63,746 nt of DNA, from positions 1-63,746 of the forward strand of contig DUNG01000001.1 in the NCBI GenBank assembly GCA_012839475.1, given 5' to 3'. The notes under the pieces were generated by a model. It saw only the letters and a list, made by a program, of their open reading frames with translations, was not told the DNA's origin and searched no databases. Of the stretch, positions 44,013 to 52,823 are shown in pieces. Position numbers and translations under genes: made by a program. Position 1 is the stretch's first letter. Each line of letters starts with the position of its first letter. The DNA is from Petrimonas sp. GTDB lineage: Bacteria; Bacteroidota; Bacteroidia; Bacteroidales; Dysgonomonadaceae.

Positions 44013-46046
44013 ATGATACGATACCCTATGAATTTATTTACCTTACCTGACCATTTGCCACCATACCCCCCGTTTCGGGAAGGAATCCGGCGCGCACCGG
44101 ATCGCGGGTTTAGATTGACCGACCAGCAGGCGAAAATCGCCCTGAAGAACGCGCTGCGCTATATCCCTACGAACCTACACGAGAGGCTGGCACCCGAGTT
44201 CCTGGAAGAACTGAAAACGAGAGGTCGTATCTATGGCTATCGCTACCGCCCGGAGGGCGACCTAAAGGCTAAGCCCATCGACCAATACAAGGGGCGATGC
44301 GTGGAGGGGAAGGCCTTCCAGGTGATGATCGACAACAACCTCTGCTTCGATATCGCACTCTACCCTTACGAGCTGGTCACCTACGGCGAGACGGGGCAGG
44401 TATGCCAAAACTGGATGCAGTACCGCCTGATCAAGAGGTACCTGGAGGAGCTGACCCAAGAGCAGACGCTGGTCATCGAGAGCGGCCACCCGCTGGGGCT
44501 TTTCAGATCCAAGCCCGATGCGCCCCGGGTGATCATCACCAACTCGATGATGGTGGGGATGTTTGATAACCTGGACGACTGGGAGGTGGCGGCCCAGATG
44601 GGGGTGGCCAACTACGGGCAGATGACGGCCGGCGGCTGGATGTACATCGGTCCCCAGGGCATCGTACACGGCACGTTCAACACCCTGCTGAACGCGGGGC
44701 GACTGAAGCTGGGCATCCCGTCGGACGGCGACCTGCGCGGGCAGCTCTTCGTCTCCTCGGGATTGGGGGGCATGAGCGGTGCGCAACCCAAGGCGGCCGA
44801 TATAGCCGGTGCCGTTTCTCTGATCGCGGAGGTGGATGAGTCGCGCATCGAGACACGCCGCTCGCAAGGGTGGGTGCAGCGGGTAACGGCCCACCTGCCT
44901 GAGGCCTTCCAGTGGGCTTCTGAGGCTCGACAACGGCGGCAACCGCTCTCCATCGCGTACCATGGCAATATCGTGGAGCTGCTGGAATATGCCGAGGAGC
45001 AGGGTATCCACATCGAGTTGCTGAGCGACCAGACATCGTGCCACGAGCCCTACACGGGGGGCTACTGCCCCGCGGACATCACTTTTGAGGAGCGTACCCG
45101 CCTGCTGAGTCACGACCGCCCGAAATTCCGGGAGCTGGTGGACGCGTCGTTGCGCCGCCACTTTAACGTTATCCGGAAGCTGGTGGAGCGGGGTACCTAC
45201 TTCTTCGATTACGGCAACTCCTTTATGAAGGCGGTGTACGATGCCGGCGTGAAGGAGATCTCTAAGAACGGCAGGGACGAGAAGGATGGCTTCATCTGGC
45301 CCTCCTACGTGGAGGATATCATGGGGCCCGAGCTGTTCGACTACGGGTACGGCCCCTTCCGATGGGTCTGCCTGAGCGGGAAGCACGAGGACCTCGTGAA
45401 GACCGACCGTGCGGCGATGGAGTGTATCGACCCTAACCGAAGGGGGCAGGACCGGGATAACTGGATATGGATCCGCGATGCCGAGAAAAACCGGCTGGTA
45501 GTGGGTACCCAGGCCCGCATCCTCTACCAGGATGCGGGCGGGCGGCTAAAGATTGCCCTGCGCTTCAACGAGATGGTGCGCGACGGAGAGATTGGCCCGG
45601 TGATGCTGGGACGAGACCATCACGACGTGAGTGGTACCGACTCACCATTCCGGGAGACGGCTAACATTAAAGATGGGAGCAACGTGATGGCCGATATGGC
45701 GGTGCAGTGCTTCGCCGGTAACGCCGCCCGGGGCATGAGCCTGGTCGCCCTGCATAACGGGGGCGGCGTGGGCATCGGGAAGGCCATCAACGGCGGCTTT
45801 GGTATGGTGTGCGACGGCAGTGAGCGGGTGGACAATATCTTGCGTACCGCGATGGTGTGGGACGTGATGGGCGGCGTGGCCCGCCGTTCTTGGGCACGCA
45901 ACGAAAACGCGATGAGCACCGTGAAGTCGTTCAACCAAACGCACGCCGAAGGGTATCATATCACGGAGCCCTACTTGGTGGAGGAGGGGTTGATTGAGAA
46001 ATTACTCACTATAGAAGGTCAATCATTTGCCTTTGCTAAAAGATGA
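44013..46046 (+). CDS. hutU: Urocanate hydratase
   Basis: The 677-residue enzyme is the long form found in Bacteroidetes. NAD-binding and active-site features include YGQMTAGGWMYIGPQGIVHGTFNTL, SGLGGMSGAQPKAADIAG, EYAEEQGIHIELLSDQTS, GDRDNWIWIRDAEKN-like RDNWIWIRDAEKN, and GGGVGIGKAINGGFGMVCDGS. It converts urocanate to imidazolone propionate in histidine breakdown. ATG 44013 or ATG 44028 (MNLFTLPDHLPPYP) could be the start; the second fits a normal leader better. It opens the hut cluster and is followed by the formiminotransferase gene after 54 bases. Confidence 0.94.
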   Translation: MIRYPMNLFTLPDHLPPYPPFREGIRRAPDRGFRLTDQQAKIALKNALRYIPTNLHERLAPEFLEELKTRGRIYGYRYRPEGDLKAKPIDQYKGRCVEGKAFQVMIDNNLCFDIALYPYELVTYGETGQVCQNWMQYRLIKRYLEELTQEQTLVIESGHPLGLFRSKPDAPRVIITNSMMVGMFDNLDDWEVAAQMGVANYGQMTAGGWMYIGPQGIVHGTFNTLLNAGRLKLGIPSDGDLRGQLFVSSGLGGMSGAQPKAADIAGAVSLIAEVDESRIETRRSQGWVQRVTAHLPEAFQWASEARQRRQPLSIAYHGNIVELLEYAEEQGIHIELLSDQTSCHEPYTGGYCPADITFEERTRLLSHDRPKFRELVDASLRRHFNVIRKLVERGTYFFDYGNSFMKAVYDAGVKEISKNGRDEKDGFIWPSYVEDIMGPELFDYGYGPFRWVCLSGKHEDLVKTDRAAMECIDPNRRGQDRDNWIWIRDAEKNRLVVGTQARILYQDAGGRLKIALRFNEMVRDGEIGPVMLGRDHHDVSGTDSPFRETANIKDGSNVMADMAVQCFAGNAARGMSLVALHNGGGVGIGKAINGGFGMVCDGSERVDNILRTAMVWDVMGGVARRSWARNENAMSTVKSFNQTHAEGYHITEPYLVEEGLIEKLLTIEGQSFAFAKR

Positions 46047-46090
46047 GGTAAAAGGGTTACTGGGTATATAATTACTCTAAGAGAGTTGAA

Positions 46091-46096
46091 GGAGGA
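46091..46096 (+). promoter_or_regulatory. Strong Shine-Dalgarno GGAGGA before the formiminotransferase
   Basis: GGAGGA lies about five bases before ATG 46101. Such a strong site is uncommon in Bacteroidetes and decides the start against TTG 46086, which overlaps it. Confidence 0.7.
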
Positions 46097-46100
46097 AAAT

Positions 46101-46997
46101 ATGAATAGAATCATGGAGTGCGTTCCCAATTTTAGCGAGGGACGCGACAAACAGAAAGTGGAAAAGATCGCGGACTGTTTCCGCGGGAAAGAGAAGGTTA
46201 AGCTGCTGGATTACAGCAGTGACGAAGACCATAACCGCTCGGTGATTACCGTCGTGGGTGAACCCGAAGCGTTGAAAGCTGCCGTGATCGAGGCTATCGG
46301 TAAGGCCGTTGAGCTTATCGATATGACGAAACATCAAGGACAACACCCCCGTATGGGGGCCGTTGATGTGGTGCCCTTTATCCCGATTAAAAACGTGACG
46401 ATGGAGGAGGCCGTCGCCCTGTCTAAGGAGGTGGGCGAAACGGTGGCCCAACAGCACGGGTTCCCGGTCTACCTGTACGAGAAGTCGGCCTCGGCACCGC
46501 ATCGCGAGAACCTGGCCGCCGTGCGTAGGGGTGAGTTCGAGGGGCTGACCGAAAAGATGCAGACGCCGGAGTGGAAGCCCGACTTTGGCCCGTCGCACCC
46601 GCACCCCACGGCAGGGGCCGTGGCCATTGGCGCCCGCATGCCGTTGGTGGCCTACAACGTGAACCTGGGTACCGATAACCTCGATATCGCCACGGCCATC
46701 GCCAAAAAGGTACGTTTTGTTGGCGGTGGACTGAGATTCTGCAAGGGGATGGGGGTAGCGTTGGAAGAACGGGGCATCACGCAGGTTTCGATGAACCTGA
46801 CCGACTACACCAAGACGGCCATTTACCGGGCGCACGAGATGGTGCGCATGGAGGCGCAACGATACGGCGTGCCCGTCGTGGGCGCGGAGGTAATCGGACT
46901 GGTACCCATGGGAGCGCTGGTGGATGTGGCGGCTTACTACCTTGGGTTGGAGGACTTTAGCATCGACCAGGTGCTGGAGGCCCGGCTTATGGAGTAG
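46101..46997 (+). CDS. ftcD: Glutamate formimidoyltransferase
   Basis: The 298-residue enzyme matches the formiminotransferase part of FTCD, without the cyclodeaminase domain: RIMECVPNFSEGRDKQKVEKI, DEDHNRSVITVVGEPEAL, QGQHPRMGAVDVVPFIP, VYLYEKSA, DFGPSHPHPTAGAVAIGARMPLVAYNVNL and VPMGALVDVAAYYL. It moves the formimino group of formiminoglutamate to tetrahydrofolate. The partner cyclodeaminase (fchA), usually nearby in Bacteroidales hut clusters, is absent from the window. A MITE-like element separates it from hutI. Confidence 0.93.
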   Translation: MNRIMECVPNFSEGRDKQKVEKIADCFRGKEKVKLLDYSSDEDHNRSVITVVGEPEALKAAVIEAIGKAVELIDMTKHQGQHPRMGAVDVVPFIPIKNVTMEEAVALSKEVGETVAQQHGFPVYLYEKSASAPHRENLAAVRRGEFEGLTEKMQTPEWKPDFGPSHPHPTAGAVAIGARMPLVAYNVNLGTDNLDIATAIAKKVRFVGGGLRFCKGMGVALEERGITQVSMNLTDYTKTAIYRAHEMVRMEAQRYGVPVVGAEVIGLVPMGALVDVAAYYLGLEDFSIDQVLEARLME

Positions 46998-47015
46998 TGG
47001 TTACAAGGAGTGGAG

Positions 47016-47321
47016 GTAGATAACTCAACTTTCGCATGTAACTGTTTCATCGCTTTCAGGCTTGATTGGCGTAAATTGCACAACGTAGATATTTGCTCGC
47101 CTCAGCATAGTTCAAGTAAACTTGACTCTGCCTTCGGCTTATCGCAAATATTCGTGACCCATCAACTGCTTGATTGCTAAAAGAAAAATAACTCGGCTTC
47201 GCCTCAAACAGCTTTTCTTTTTTAACGCGATCTTCGCAGGATGTGTTCCCACGAAAGTTTACGAGGTCTTCGCTCTGAAAGCTGAAACAGTAAATAACAT
47301 GCGAAAGTCAAGTAGATAACT
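47016..47321. mobile_element. MITE-like element with terminal inverted repeats and 10-bp flanking repeat, copy 2
   Basis: The direct repeat GTAGATAACT flanks the unit at 47016-47025 and 47312-47321. Inside it, ACTTTCGCATG on the left matches ACTTTCGCATG on the complementary strand from the right, and similarity continues through CTGTTTCA and GCTTTCAG. The core 47088-47154 aligns with copy 1 at 23934-23999 and can fold: ATATTTGC with GCAAATAT outside and CAAGT/ACTTG at the centre. No ORF of note lies inside. It fills the gap between the formiminotransferase and hutI genes, which otherwise shows nothing. Confidence 0.7.
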
Positions 47322-47368
47322 TGGACATAGACTGCTCCATGGGGCTCTCTTTTGAATGAAAGGCAATA

Positions 47369-48619
47369 ATGAATAACCTGATTATAAAAAACGCGGCGCA
47401 AGTGGTCACCTGCAGCGGGTACAAAGGGAAACGGGGCAGGGAGATGAGGGAGTTGCACGTGGTGGAGAACGGTACGGTCGTCGTGACCAACGGTATTATC
47501 TCGCACGTGCTGAAACAGGGTGAGCCGATCCCGGTGAGAGAGGATGATCACGTCGTCCTCGATGCCACGGGTAAGGCATTGCTCCCCGGGTTCGTCGACC
47601 CGCATACCCACTTCGTGTTCGGGGGCTACCGGGAAGAGGAGTTCGCCTGGCGGATGCGGGGCGACAGCTACATGGAGATCATGAACCGGGGTGGTGGGAT
47701 CGTGAACACCACCCGCGCCACGAGGGAGGCGACCGAGGAGGAGCTGATGGAGTTGGGCCGTCAACGGCTTAACGCTATGCTGCGCCTTGGTATCACCACC
47801 GTGGAAGGGAAGAGCGGTTATGGCCTCGACAGGGAGACCGAACTTAAGCAGCTCCGGGTGATGCGCCGGCTGAACGATGAGCACCCGGTAGATATCGTGC
47901 CCACCTTCATGGGTGCACACGCCACGCCGGCCGAGTGGAAGGGTAGGGAGGATGAGTTTATCGACTTCAATATCCGGGAGATGTTTCCCCTGGTGGCGCG
48001 GGAGCGGTTGGCGGAGGCCGTTGATATTTTCTGCGAGGAGGGTGTGTTCACCATCGAGCAGTCTCGTCGCTACCTCTTGGCGGCACGTGAGCAGGGCTTT
48101 TTGCTCAAGATGCATGCTGATGAGATCGTGCCGTTTGGCGGTGCGGAGCTGGCCGCCGAACTGGGTTGCCTCTCGGCCGATCACCTGTTGCAGGCCTCCG
48201 ACCGGGGCATTCGAGCCATGGCCGAGGCGGGCGTGGTGGCCACGCTGTTGCCGCTTACCGCTTTCTCGTTGAGGGAGGCCTACGCCCGGGGTAGGGAGAT
48301 GATAGACGCCGGCTGCGTGGTGGCGTTGGCGACCGATCTGAACCCGGGGAGCTCGTTCACCGCGTCGGTGCCGTTGCTGTTCGCCCTGGCCTGCATCTAC
48401 ATGGAGTTGACACCAGAAGAGGCGGTCACGGCATTTACCATCAACAGCGCGGCGGCTATCAACCGTGCCGATCGCATCGGGAGCATCGACGTGGGAAAGC
48501 AGGGGGACCTGCTACTGCTGCAATTCCCATCCTACAAGTTCCTGCCTTACCACGTGGGGATGAATATCGTGGATACGGTAATCAAGCGAGGGGAGGTCGT
48601 GGTTAAAAATGACCTGTAA
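47369..48619 (+). CDS. hutI: Imidazolonepropionase
   Basis: The 416-residue amidohydrolase has the metal-binding LLPGFVDPHTHFVFGG (His 79 and His 81), then TRATREATEEEL, GKSGYGLD, a further metal ligand in LKMHADEIVPFGG, and LATDLNPGSSF late. It opens imidazolone propionate to N-formimino-L-glutamate in the third step of histidine degradation. It belongs to the hut cluster on the plus strand. The 160-base gap to hutH contains no cyclodeaminase remnant that I can recognise, only short GGTGACA/AATAAATAG repeats. Confidence 0.95.
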   Translation: MNNLIIKNAAQVVTCSGYKGKRGREMRELHVVENGTVVVTNGIISHVLKQGEPIPVREDDHVVLDATGKALLPGFVDPHTHFVFGGYREEEFAWRMRGDSYMEIMNRGGGIVNTTRATREATEEELMELGRQRLNAMLRLGITTVEGKSGYGLDRETELKQLRVMRRLNDEHPVDIVPTFMGAHATPAEWKGREDEFIDFNIREMFPLVARERLAEAVDIFCEEGVFTIEQSRRYLLAAREQGFLLKMHADEIVPFGGAELAAELGCLSADHLLQASDRGIRAMAEAGVVATLLPLTAFSLREAYARGREMIDAGCVVALATDLNPGSSFTASVPLLFALACIYMELTPEEAVTAFTINSAAAINRADRIGSIDVGKQGDLLLLQFPSYKFLPYHVGMNIVDTVIKRGEVVVKNDL

Positions 48620-48779
48620 TAACAAACTGGGAGGGAATAAAATCATACAGGATAAAACGGAAATTAAGTGGGTCGAAATGTAAACGGACTGAATTTGAAT
48701 CGGTGACAGGTAATAAATAGGGTGACAAACTGGAAATAAATAGAATACAACGGAATAATACCATCAATAAACCAATCGT

Positions 48780-50279
48780 ATGAAAAATATCTACTACATC
48801 GGGAAGGGGGAGCTGACCCTTGATGATTTGGAATGGATCATTACCGAGAACATCAAGGTGGAGCTGGCGCCCGAAGCCAAGGAGCGGATACAGAAGTGCC
48901 GTGACTATCTCGATAAGAAAATGGAGAACCAGGACAAGCCCATTTACGGCATCTCCACGGGATTCGGCTCACTGTACGACCGCACCATATCGAACGACGA
49001 CCTGAGCACGTTGCAGGAGAACCTGGTGAAATCGCACGCCTGCAGCGTGGGAGAAGAGGTGCCCCCGCTCATCGTCAAACTGATGTTCTTGCTTAAGGCG
49101 CACGCCCTCTCACTGGGCTACAGCGGGGTGCAGGTGGTTACCGTGCAGCGGATGCTCGACCTGTTTAACAACGATATCTTGCCGGTGGTGTACGATAAGG
49201 GGTCGCTGGGTGCCTCGGGCGACCTGGCCCCGCTCGCGAACCTCTTCCTGCCGTTGATTGGCGTGGGGGATGTCTTTTACAAGGGTCGGAAACGTGATGT
49301 AGGTGGTGTTCTTGATGAGTTCGGCTGGAAGCCGGTGAAGCTGCAGAGCAAAGAGGGGCTGGCGCTGCTGAACGGGACGCAGTTCATGTCGGCCCACGGG
49401 GTCTACGCTATCATGAAGGCGGAGCGGCTCTCGGCACGTGCCGACCTGATCGCGGCGATGTCGCTTGACGCGTACGACGGTCACCTGGAGCCGTTCGAGG
49501 AGCGGTTGCAGCGGATTCGTCCACACCAGGGGCAGCTGGAGACCGGCCGCAATATCTGCCGCTTCTTGGAGGGGAGCGAAATCATCTCGCAACCCAAGAA
49601 GCACCTGCAAGACCCGTACTCATTCCGCTGCGTGCCGCAGGTGCACGGGGCGACTAAAGATGCGATCCGATACGTGAAATCGGTCATCATGACCGAGATC
49701 AACTCGGTGACCGATAACCCGACCATCTTCCCGGATGACGACGAGATCATCTCGGGGGGCAACTTCCATGGCCAGCCAATCGCGGTGGCCCTGGACTTCC
49801 TGGCTATCGCCCTCGCGGAATTGGGCAATATCTCCGAGCGAAGGGTGGCGCAACTGATCCTTGGAAAACGGGGATTGCCGGAGTTCCTGGTGGCCAACCC
49901 GGGCCTTAACTCCGGCTTCATGATCCCGCAGTACGTGGCGGCATCGGTAGTGAGCCAGAACAAGATGTATTGCACCCCGGCCAGTACCGACTCCATCGTC
50001 TCGTCTAACGGGCAGGAGGACCACGTGAGCATGGGTGCCACCTCGGCCGTCAAGCTGCTCAAGGTGATGGATAACCTCGATATCATCCTCTCCATCGAGT
50101 TGATGAACGCGGCACAGGCGCTGGAGTTCAGGCGCCCCCTCACCTCATCGCCCCTAATAGAGAAGGTGATTAAAGAGTACCGGAAAGAGGTGCCTTTTAT
50201 CGATGAGGATATCGTGATGTACAAGGAGATCCGCAAATCCACCGCGTTCCTCAACCGCCTGGAACCCGATTTCGCTTGA
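48780..50279 (+). CDS. hutH: Histidine ammonia-lyase
   Basis: The 499-residue enzyme carries the Ala-Ser-Gly triad that forms the MIO cofactor in GSLGASGDLAPLA (residues 145-147), preceded by YGISTGFGSL and followed by MSAHGVYAIMKAERL, VTDNPTIFPDDDEIISGGNFHGQPIA and QEDHVSMGAT. It deaminates L-histidine to urocanate, the first step of the pathway encoded here. It is the last hut gene. The next gene has its own possible promoter at 50362. Confidence 0.96.
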   Translation: MKNIYYIGKGELTLDDLEWIITENIKVELAPEAKERIQKCRDYLDKKMENQDKPIYGISTGFGSLYDRTISNDDLSTLQENLVKSHACSVGEEVPPLIVKLMFLLKAHALSLGYSGVQVVTVQRMLDLFNNDILPVVYDKGSLGASGDLAPLANLFLPLIGVGDVFYKGRKRDVGGVLDEFGWKPVKLQSKEGLALLNGTQFMSAHGVYAIMKAERLSARADLIAAMSLDAYDGHLEPFEERLQRIRPHQGQLETGRNICRFLEGSEIISQPKKHLQDPYSFRCVPQVHGATKDAIRYVKSVIMTEINSVTDNPTIFPDDDEIISGGNFHGQPIAVALDFLAIALAELGNISERRVAQLILGKRGLPEFLVANPGLNSGFMIPQYVAASVVSQNKMYCTPASTDSIVSSNGQEDHVSMGATSAVKLLKVMDNLDIILSIELMNAAQALEFRRPLTSSPLIEKVIKEYRKEVPFIDEDIVMYKEIRKSTAFLNRLEPDFA

Positions 50280-50361
50280 AACTGTCATCTGCACACCAAG
50301 ATATTTGCAGTCGATATTAAAAAAGGTTAATCAAAATGAGTGATAGCATAAATAAAAAGTG

Positions 50362-50369
50362 TACATTTG
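50362..50369 (+). promoter_or_regulatory. Candidate -7 box TACATTTG
   Basis: TACATTTG matches TAnnTTTG and gives a leader of about 60 bases for the nucleotidyltransferase gene. The -33 region has no clear TTG. Confidence 0.45.
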
Positions 50370-50431
50370 CGGAGTGAGCGGGCTAATCGCCTTTTTTGGA
50401 TAAGTCAACGGGAAAGGAATAAGTAAGAGAT

Positions 50432-51334
50432 ATGAAACCAACTTTATTTGTATTGGCGGCCGGTATGGGAAGCCGCTATGGTGGGCTAAAACAGCTGGAT
50501 GGCGTGGGTCCCCATGGGGAGACCATCATGGACTACTCCATCTACGACGCGGTGAACGCGGGCTTCGGTAAACTGGTGTTCGTGATCCGCGAATCGTTCG
50601 AGTCCGATTTCAGGGAGAAGATCGTGAAGAAGTACGAGGACAAGATCCCGGTGGAACTGGTGTTCCAGGAGCTGGACAAGCTCCCCGCCGGGTTTACACC
50701 CCATCCCGATAGGGTGAAGCCGTGGGGAACCAACCACGCGGTGATGATGGGAAAAGGGGTGATCAACGAGCCCTTCGCGGTAATCAATGCCGATGATTTT
50801 TACGGCCGTGAAAGCTTCGGGGTGATCGCCGATTTCCTCTCTAAGCTCGACGACAGCAAAAACCGCTACTGTATGGTAGGATACCGGGTTGGGAACACGC
50901 TCTCGGAGAGCGGTACCGTTGCCCGGGGCGTGTGTGAAACCGACCGGGAGGGGAACCTGACCGGCGTGGTGGAACGCACCCAGGTGGCGCAGGTGGATGG
51001 CAAGGTGAGCTACAAGGATGAGGCGGACCAGTGGGTGGTGATTGACGACAATACCCCGGTATCGATGAACATGTGGGGCTTTACCCCCGACTACTTTGAC
51101 TACTCCGACGACTACTTCGTGACCTTCTTAAAAGAGAACGCCGAGAACCTCAAGGCGGAATTCTTCATACCGTTGCTGGTCAACCACCTGATAGTGAATG
51201 GAAAGGCATCGGTGAAGTTGCTGGATACCCCCTCCAAGTGGTTCGGGGTAACCTACGCGGATGACCGGCCCGGCGTGGTAGCCAGGCTGCAGGAGCTGGT
51301 CGATAAGGGAGAATATCCCTCGCCCTTGTGGTAA
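50432..51334 (+). CDS. Sugar-phosphate nucleotidyltransferase-like protein
   Basis: The 300-residue protein has the NTP-transferase signature LAAGMGSRYGGLKQLD at the N-terminus, followed by GPHGETIMDYSIYDA, PWGTNHAVMMGKG and the metal-binding FAVINADDFYG. These are the pyrophosphorylase nucleotide- and sugar-binding loops. No acyltransferase domain follows. It probably activates a sugar-1-phosphate. Galactose genes lie a short way downstream with a CNNM gene between, but a link to galactose is only suggestive. Confidence 0.82.
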   Translation: MKPTLFVLAAGMGSRYGGLKQLDGVGPHGETIMDYSIYDAVNAGFGKLVFVIRESFESDFREKIVKKYEDKIPVELVFQELDKLPAGFTPHPDRVKPWGTNHAVMMGKGVINEPFAVINADDFYGRESFGVIADFLSKLDDSKNRYCMVGYRVGNTLSESGTVARGVCETDREGNLTGVVERTQVAQVDGKVSYKDEADQWVVIDDNTPVSMNMWGFTPDYFDYSDDYFVTFLKENAENLKAEFFIPLLVNHLIVNGKASVKLLDTPSKWFGVTYADDRPGVVARLQELVDKGEYPSPLW

Positions 51335-51357
51335 TCGACTTCCCGAACGATTAGGCC

Positions 51358-52665
51358 ATGTGGATTGATATTGCCATCATATTCCTCCTGATCCTGCTTA
51401 ACGGCTTCTTCGCGCTGTCGGAGATCGCGATTGTCTCCGCGAAAAAACGAAAGCTGGAGGCGGAGCAGAAAGCGGGAAAGAGGGGAGCCAACCGTGCATT
51501 AAAGCTTCAGTCAGACCCGGATAACTTCCTCTCTTCCATACAGGTAGGAATCACGCTAATCGGTATCATCAACGGGGCGTACGGGGGACAAGCGTTCGCG
51601 GGCTACCTGGTGCCGTTCTTCTTGCAGTTCCCGTCACTGGCACCTTTTGCCGAAGCGATATCGATGGTAATCGTGGTCGTCCTCATCACATACGTTTCCA
51701 TCGTGATTGGCGAACTGGTTCCCAAGACCATGGCACTGAGCAACCCGGAGAAGATGGCGGTGACGGTGGCACCAACCATTCACGCGGTGAGCATCGTCTT
51801 CTACCCGTTCGTGAAGATATTGTCGGCCTCTACCGGTTTTATAAACCGATTGATCGGGCTAAAACCAAAGGAGGAGGTGATCTCCGAGATGGAGCTGCGG
51901 GCTATGCTGAGAACCGCATCCCTCGAGGGGGTTATCGACGTGGAGGAGAACATCATCCACGAGCAGGTGTTCTACTTCTCCGATAAGCGGGCGTTCCACC
52001 TGATGACACACCGCACCGACGTGGAGTGGGTGGATATCAGCAAGCCGAGGGAGGAGGTGATCGAAGAGCTCCTGGCCACCCGGCATAGCAGGGTGTTGGC
52101 TTGCCGCGAGATAATTGATGATTTCGTGGGGATCATCTCGATGCGCGACCTGTTGATGCGGCTGAATAAGAACGAGCCCTTCGAGATCGAGGCGTTGATA
52201 CAGGAGCCGATTATCGTGCCCAATACCATTCGCGCGCAACGGGTACTGGAGTACTTTAAGAACAACTACAAGTTCGTGGCCGTGGTGGTGGACGAGTACG
52301 GTAGCCTCGACGGGATCATCACCATCCATGACATCTTTGAAAATTTGGTCGGCGAGATTCCCGATGAGACGGAAGGGGAGCGATCGGAACCGTTGCTCTT
52401 CATGAGGGATGAACACTCCGCGCTGGTGAGCGGCGATGCGCCAATAGAGATATTGACCCAGTTCGACGAGGATTTCATCGTCGATTTCGAGAAAATAGAC
52501 TACTCGACGGTCGCGGGTTTCGTGTTCGCGTGTATGAACGAGATACCCGACACGGGCGATAGGTTCGAGTACGAGAATTTGCTGTTCGAGATCGTGGACC
52601 TGGACGGCAACAAGATAGATAAGGTATTAGTTACAAAACAGATAGATAAAGTAAAACGTGAATAA
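51358..52665 (+). CDS. CNNM/CorC-type membrane protein with CBS pair
   Basis: The 435-residue protein has an N-terminal DUF21 membrane domain of four helices (IDIAIIFLLILLNGFFALSE, then NFLSSIQVGITLIGIINGAYGG), two CBS domains (about 205-330, with FKFVAVVVDEY-like KFVAVVVDEYGSLDGIIT), and a CorC_HlyC C-terminal domain (VDFEKIDYSTVAGFVFACMNEIPDTGDRFEYE). Relatives are linked to magnesium or cobalt efflux and are often misnamed hemolysins. It begins 23 bases after the nucleotidyltransferase gene, so the pair is probably one operon. Confidence 0.88.
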   Translation: MWIDIAIIFLLILLNGFFALSEIAIVSAKKRKLEAEQKAGKRGANRALKLQSDPDNFLSSIQVGITLIGIINGAYGGQAFAGYLVPFFLQFPSLAPFAEAISMVIVVVLITYVSIVIGELVPKTMALSNPEKMAVTVAPTIHAVSIVFYPFVKILSASTGFINRLIGLKPKEEVISEMELRAMLRTASLEGVIDVEENIIHEQVFYFSDKRAFHLMTHRTDVEWVDISKPREEVIEELLATRHSRVLACREIIDDFVGIISMRDLLMRLNKNEPFEIEALIQEPIIVPNTIRAQRVLEYFKNNYKFVAVVVDEYGSLDGIITIHDIFENLVGEIPDETEGERSEPLLFMRDEHSALVSGDAPIEILTQFDEDFIVDFEKIDYSTVAGFVFACMNEIPDTGDRFEYENLLFEIVDLDGNKIDKVLVTKQIDKVKRE

Positions 52666-52823
52666 GGTAAACGATGAGGGGTTGATGAGCGACCTGTAAG
52701 CGGCAAGATTTATGTTGTAAAACACCTTTTATAATTAGGTGGCTTCAATAATCAGTGCTAATTTTACATGTTTTTAAAGAATCAATCTTCATCGCTAACT
52801 TATTTTTAAAAACCAAGAACAAC

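Noticed and set aside
44262-45386. Open frame of 374 codons opposite hutU
   Set aside because: Same antisense effect. hutU is intact and conserved across this region.
48620-48779. Possible fchA remnant between hutI and hutH
   Set aside because: The gap has stops in all frames and only short GGTGACA/AATAAATAG-type repeats; nothing resembles a cyclodeaminase.
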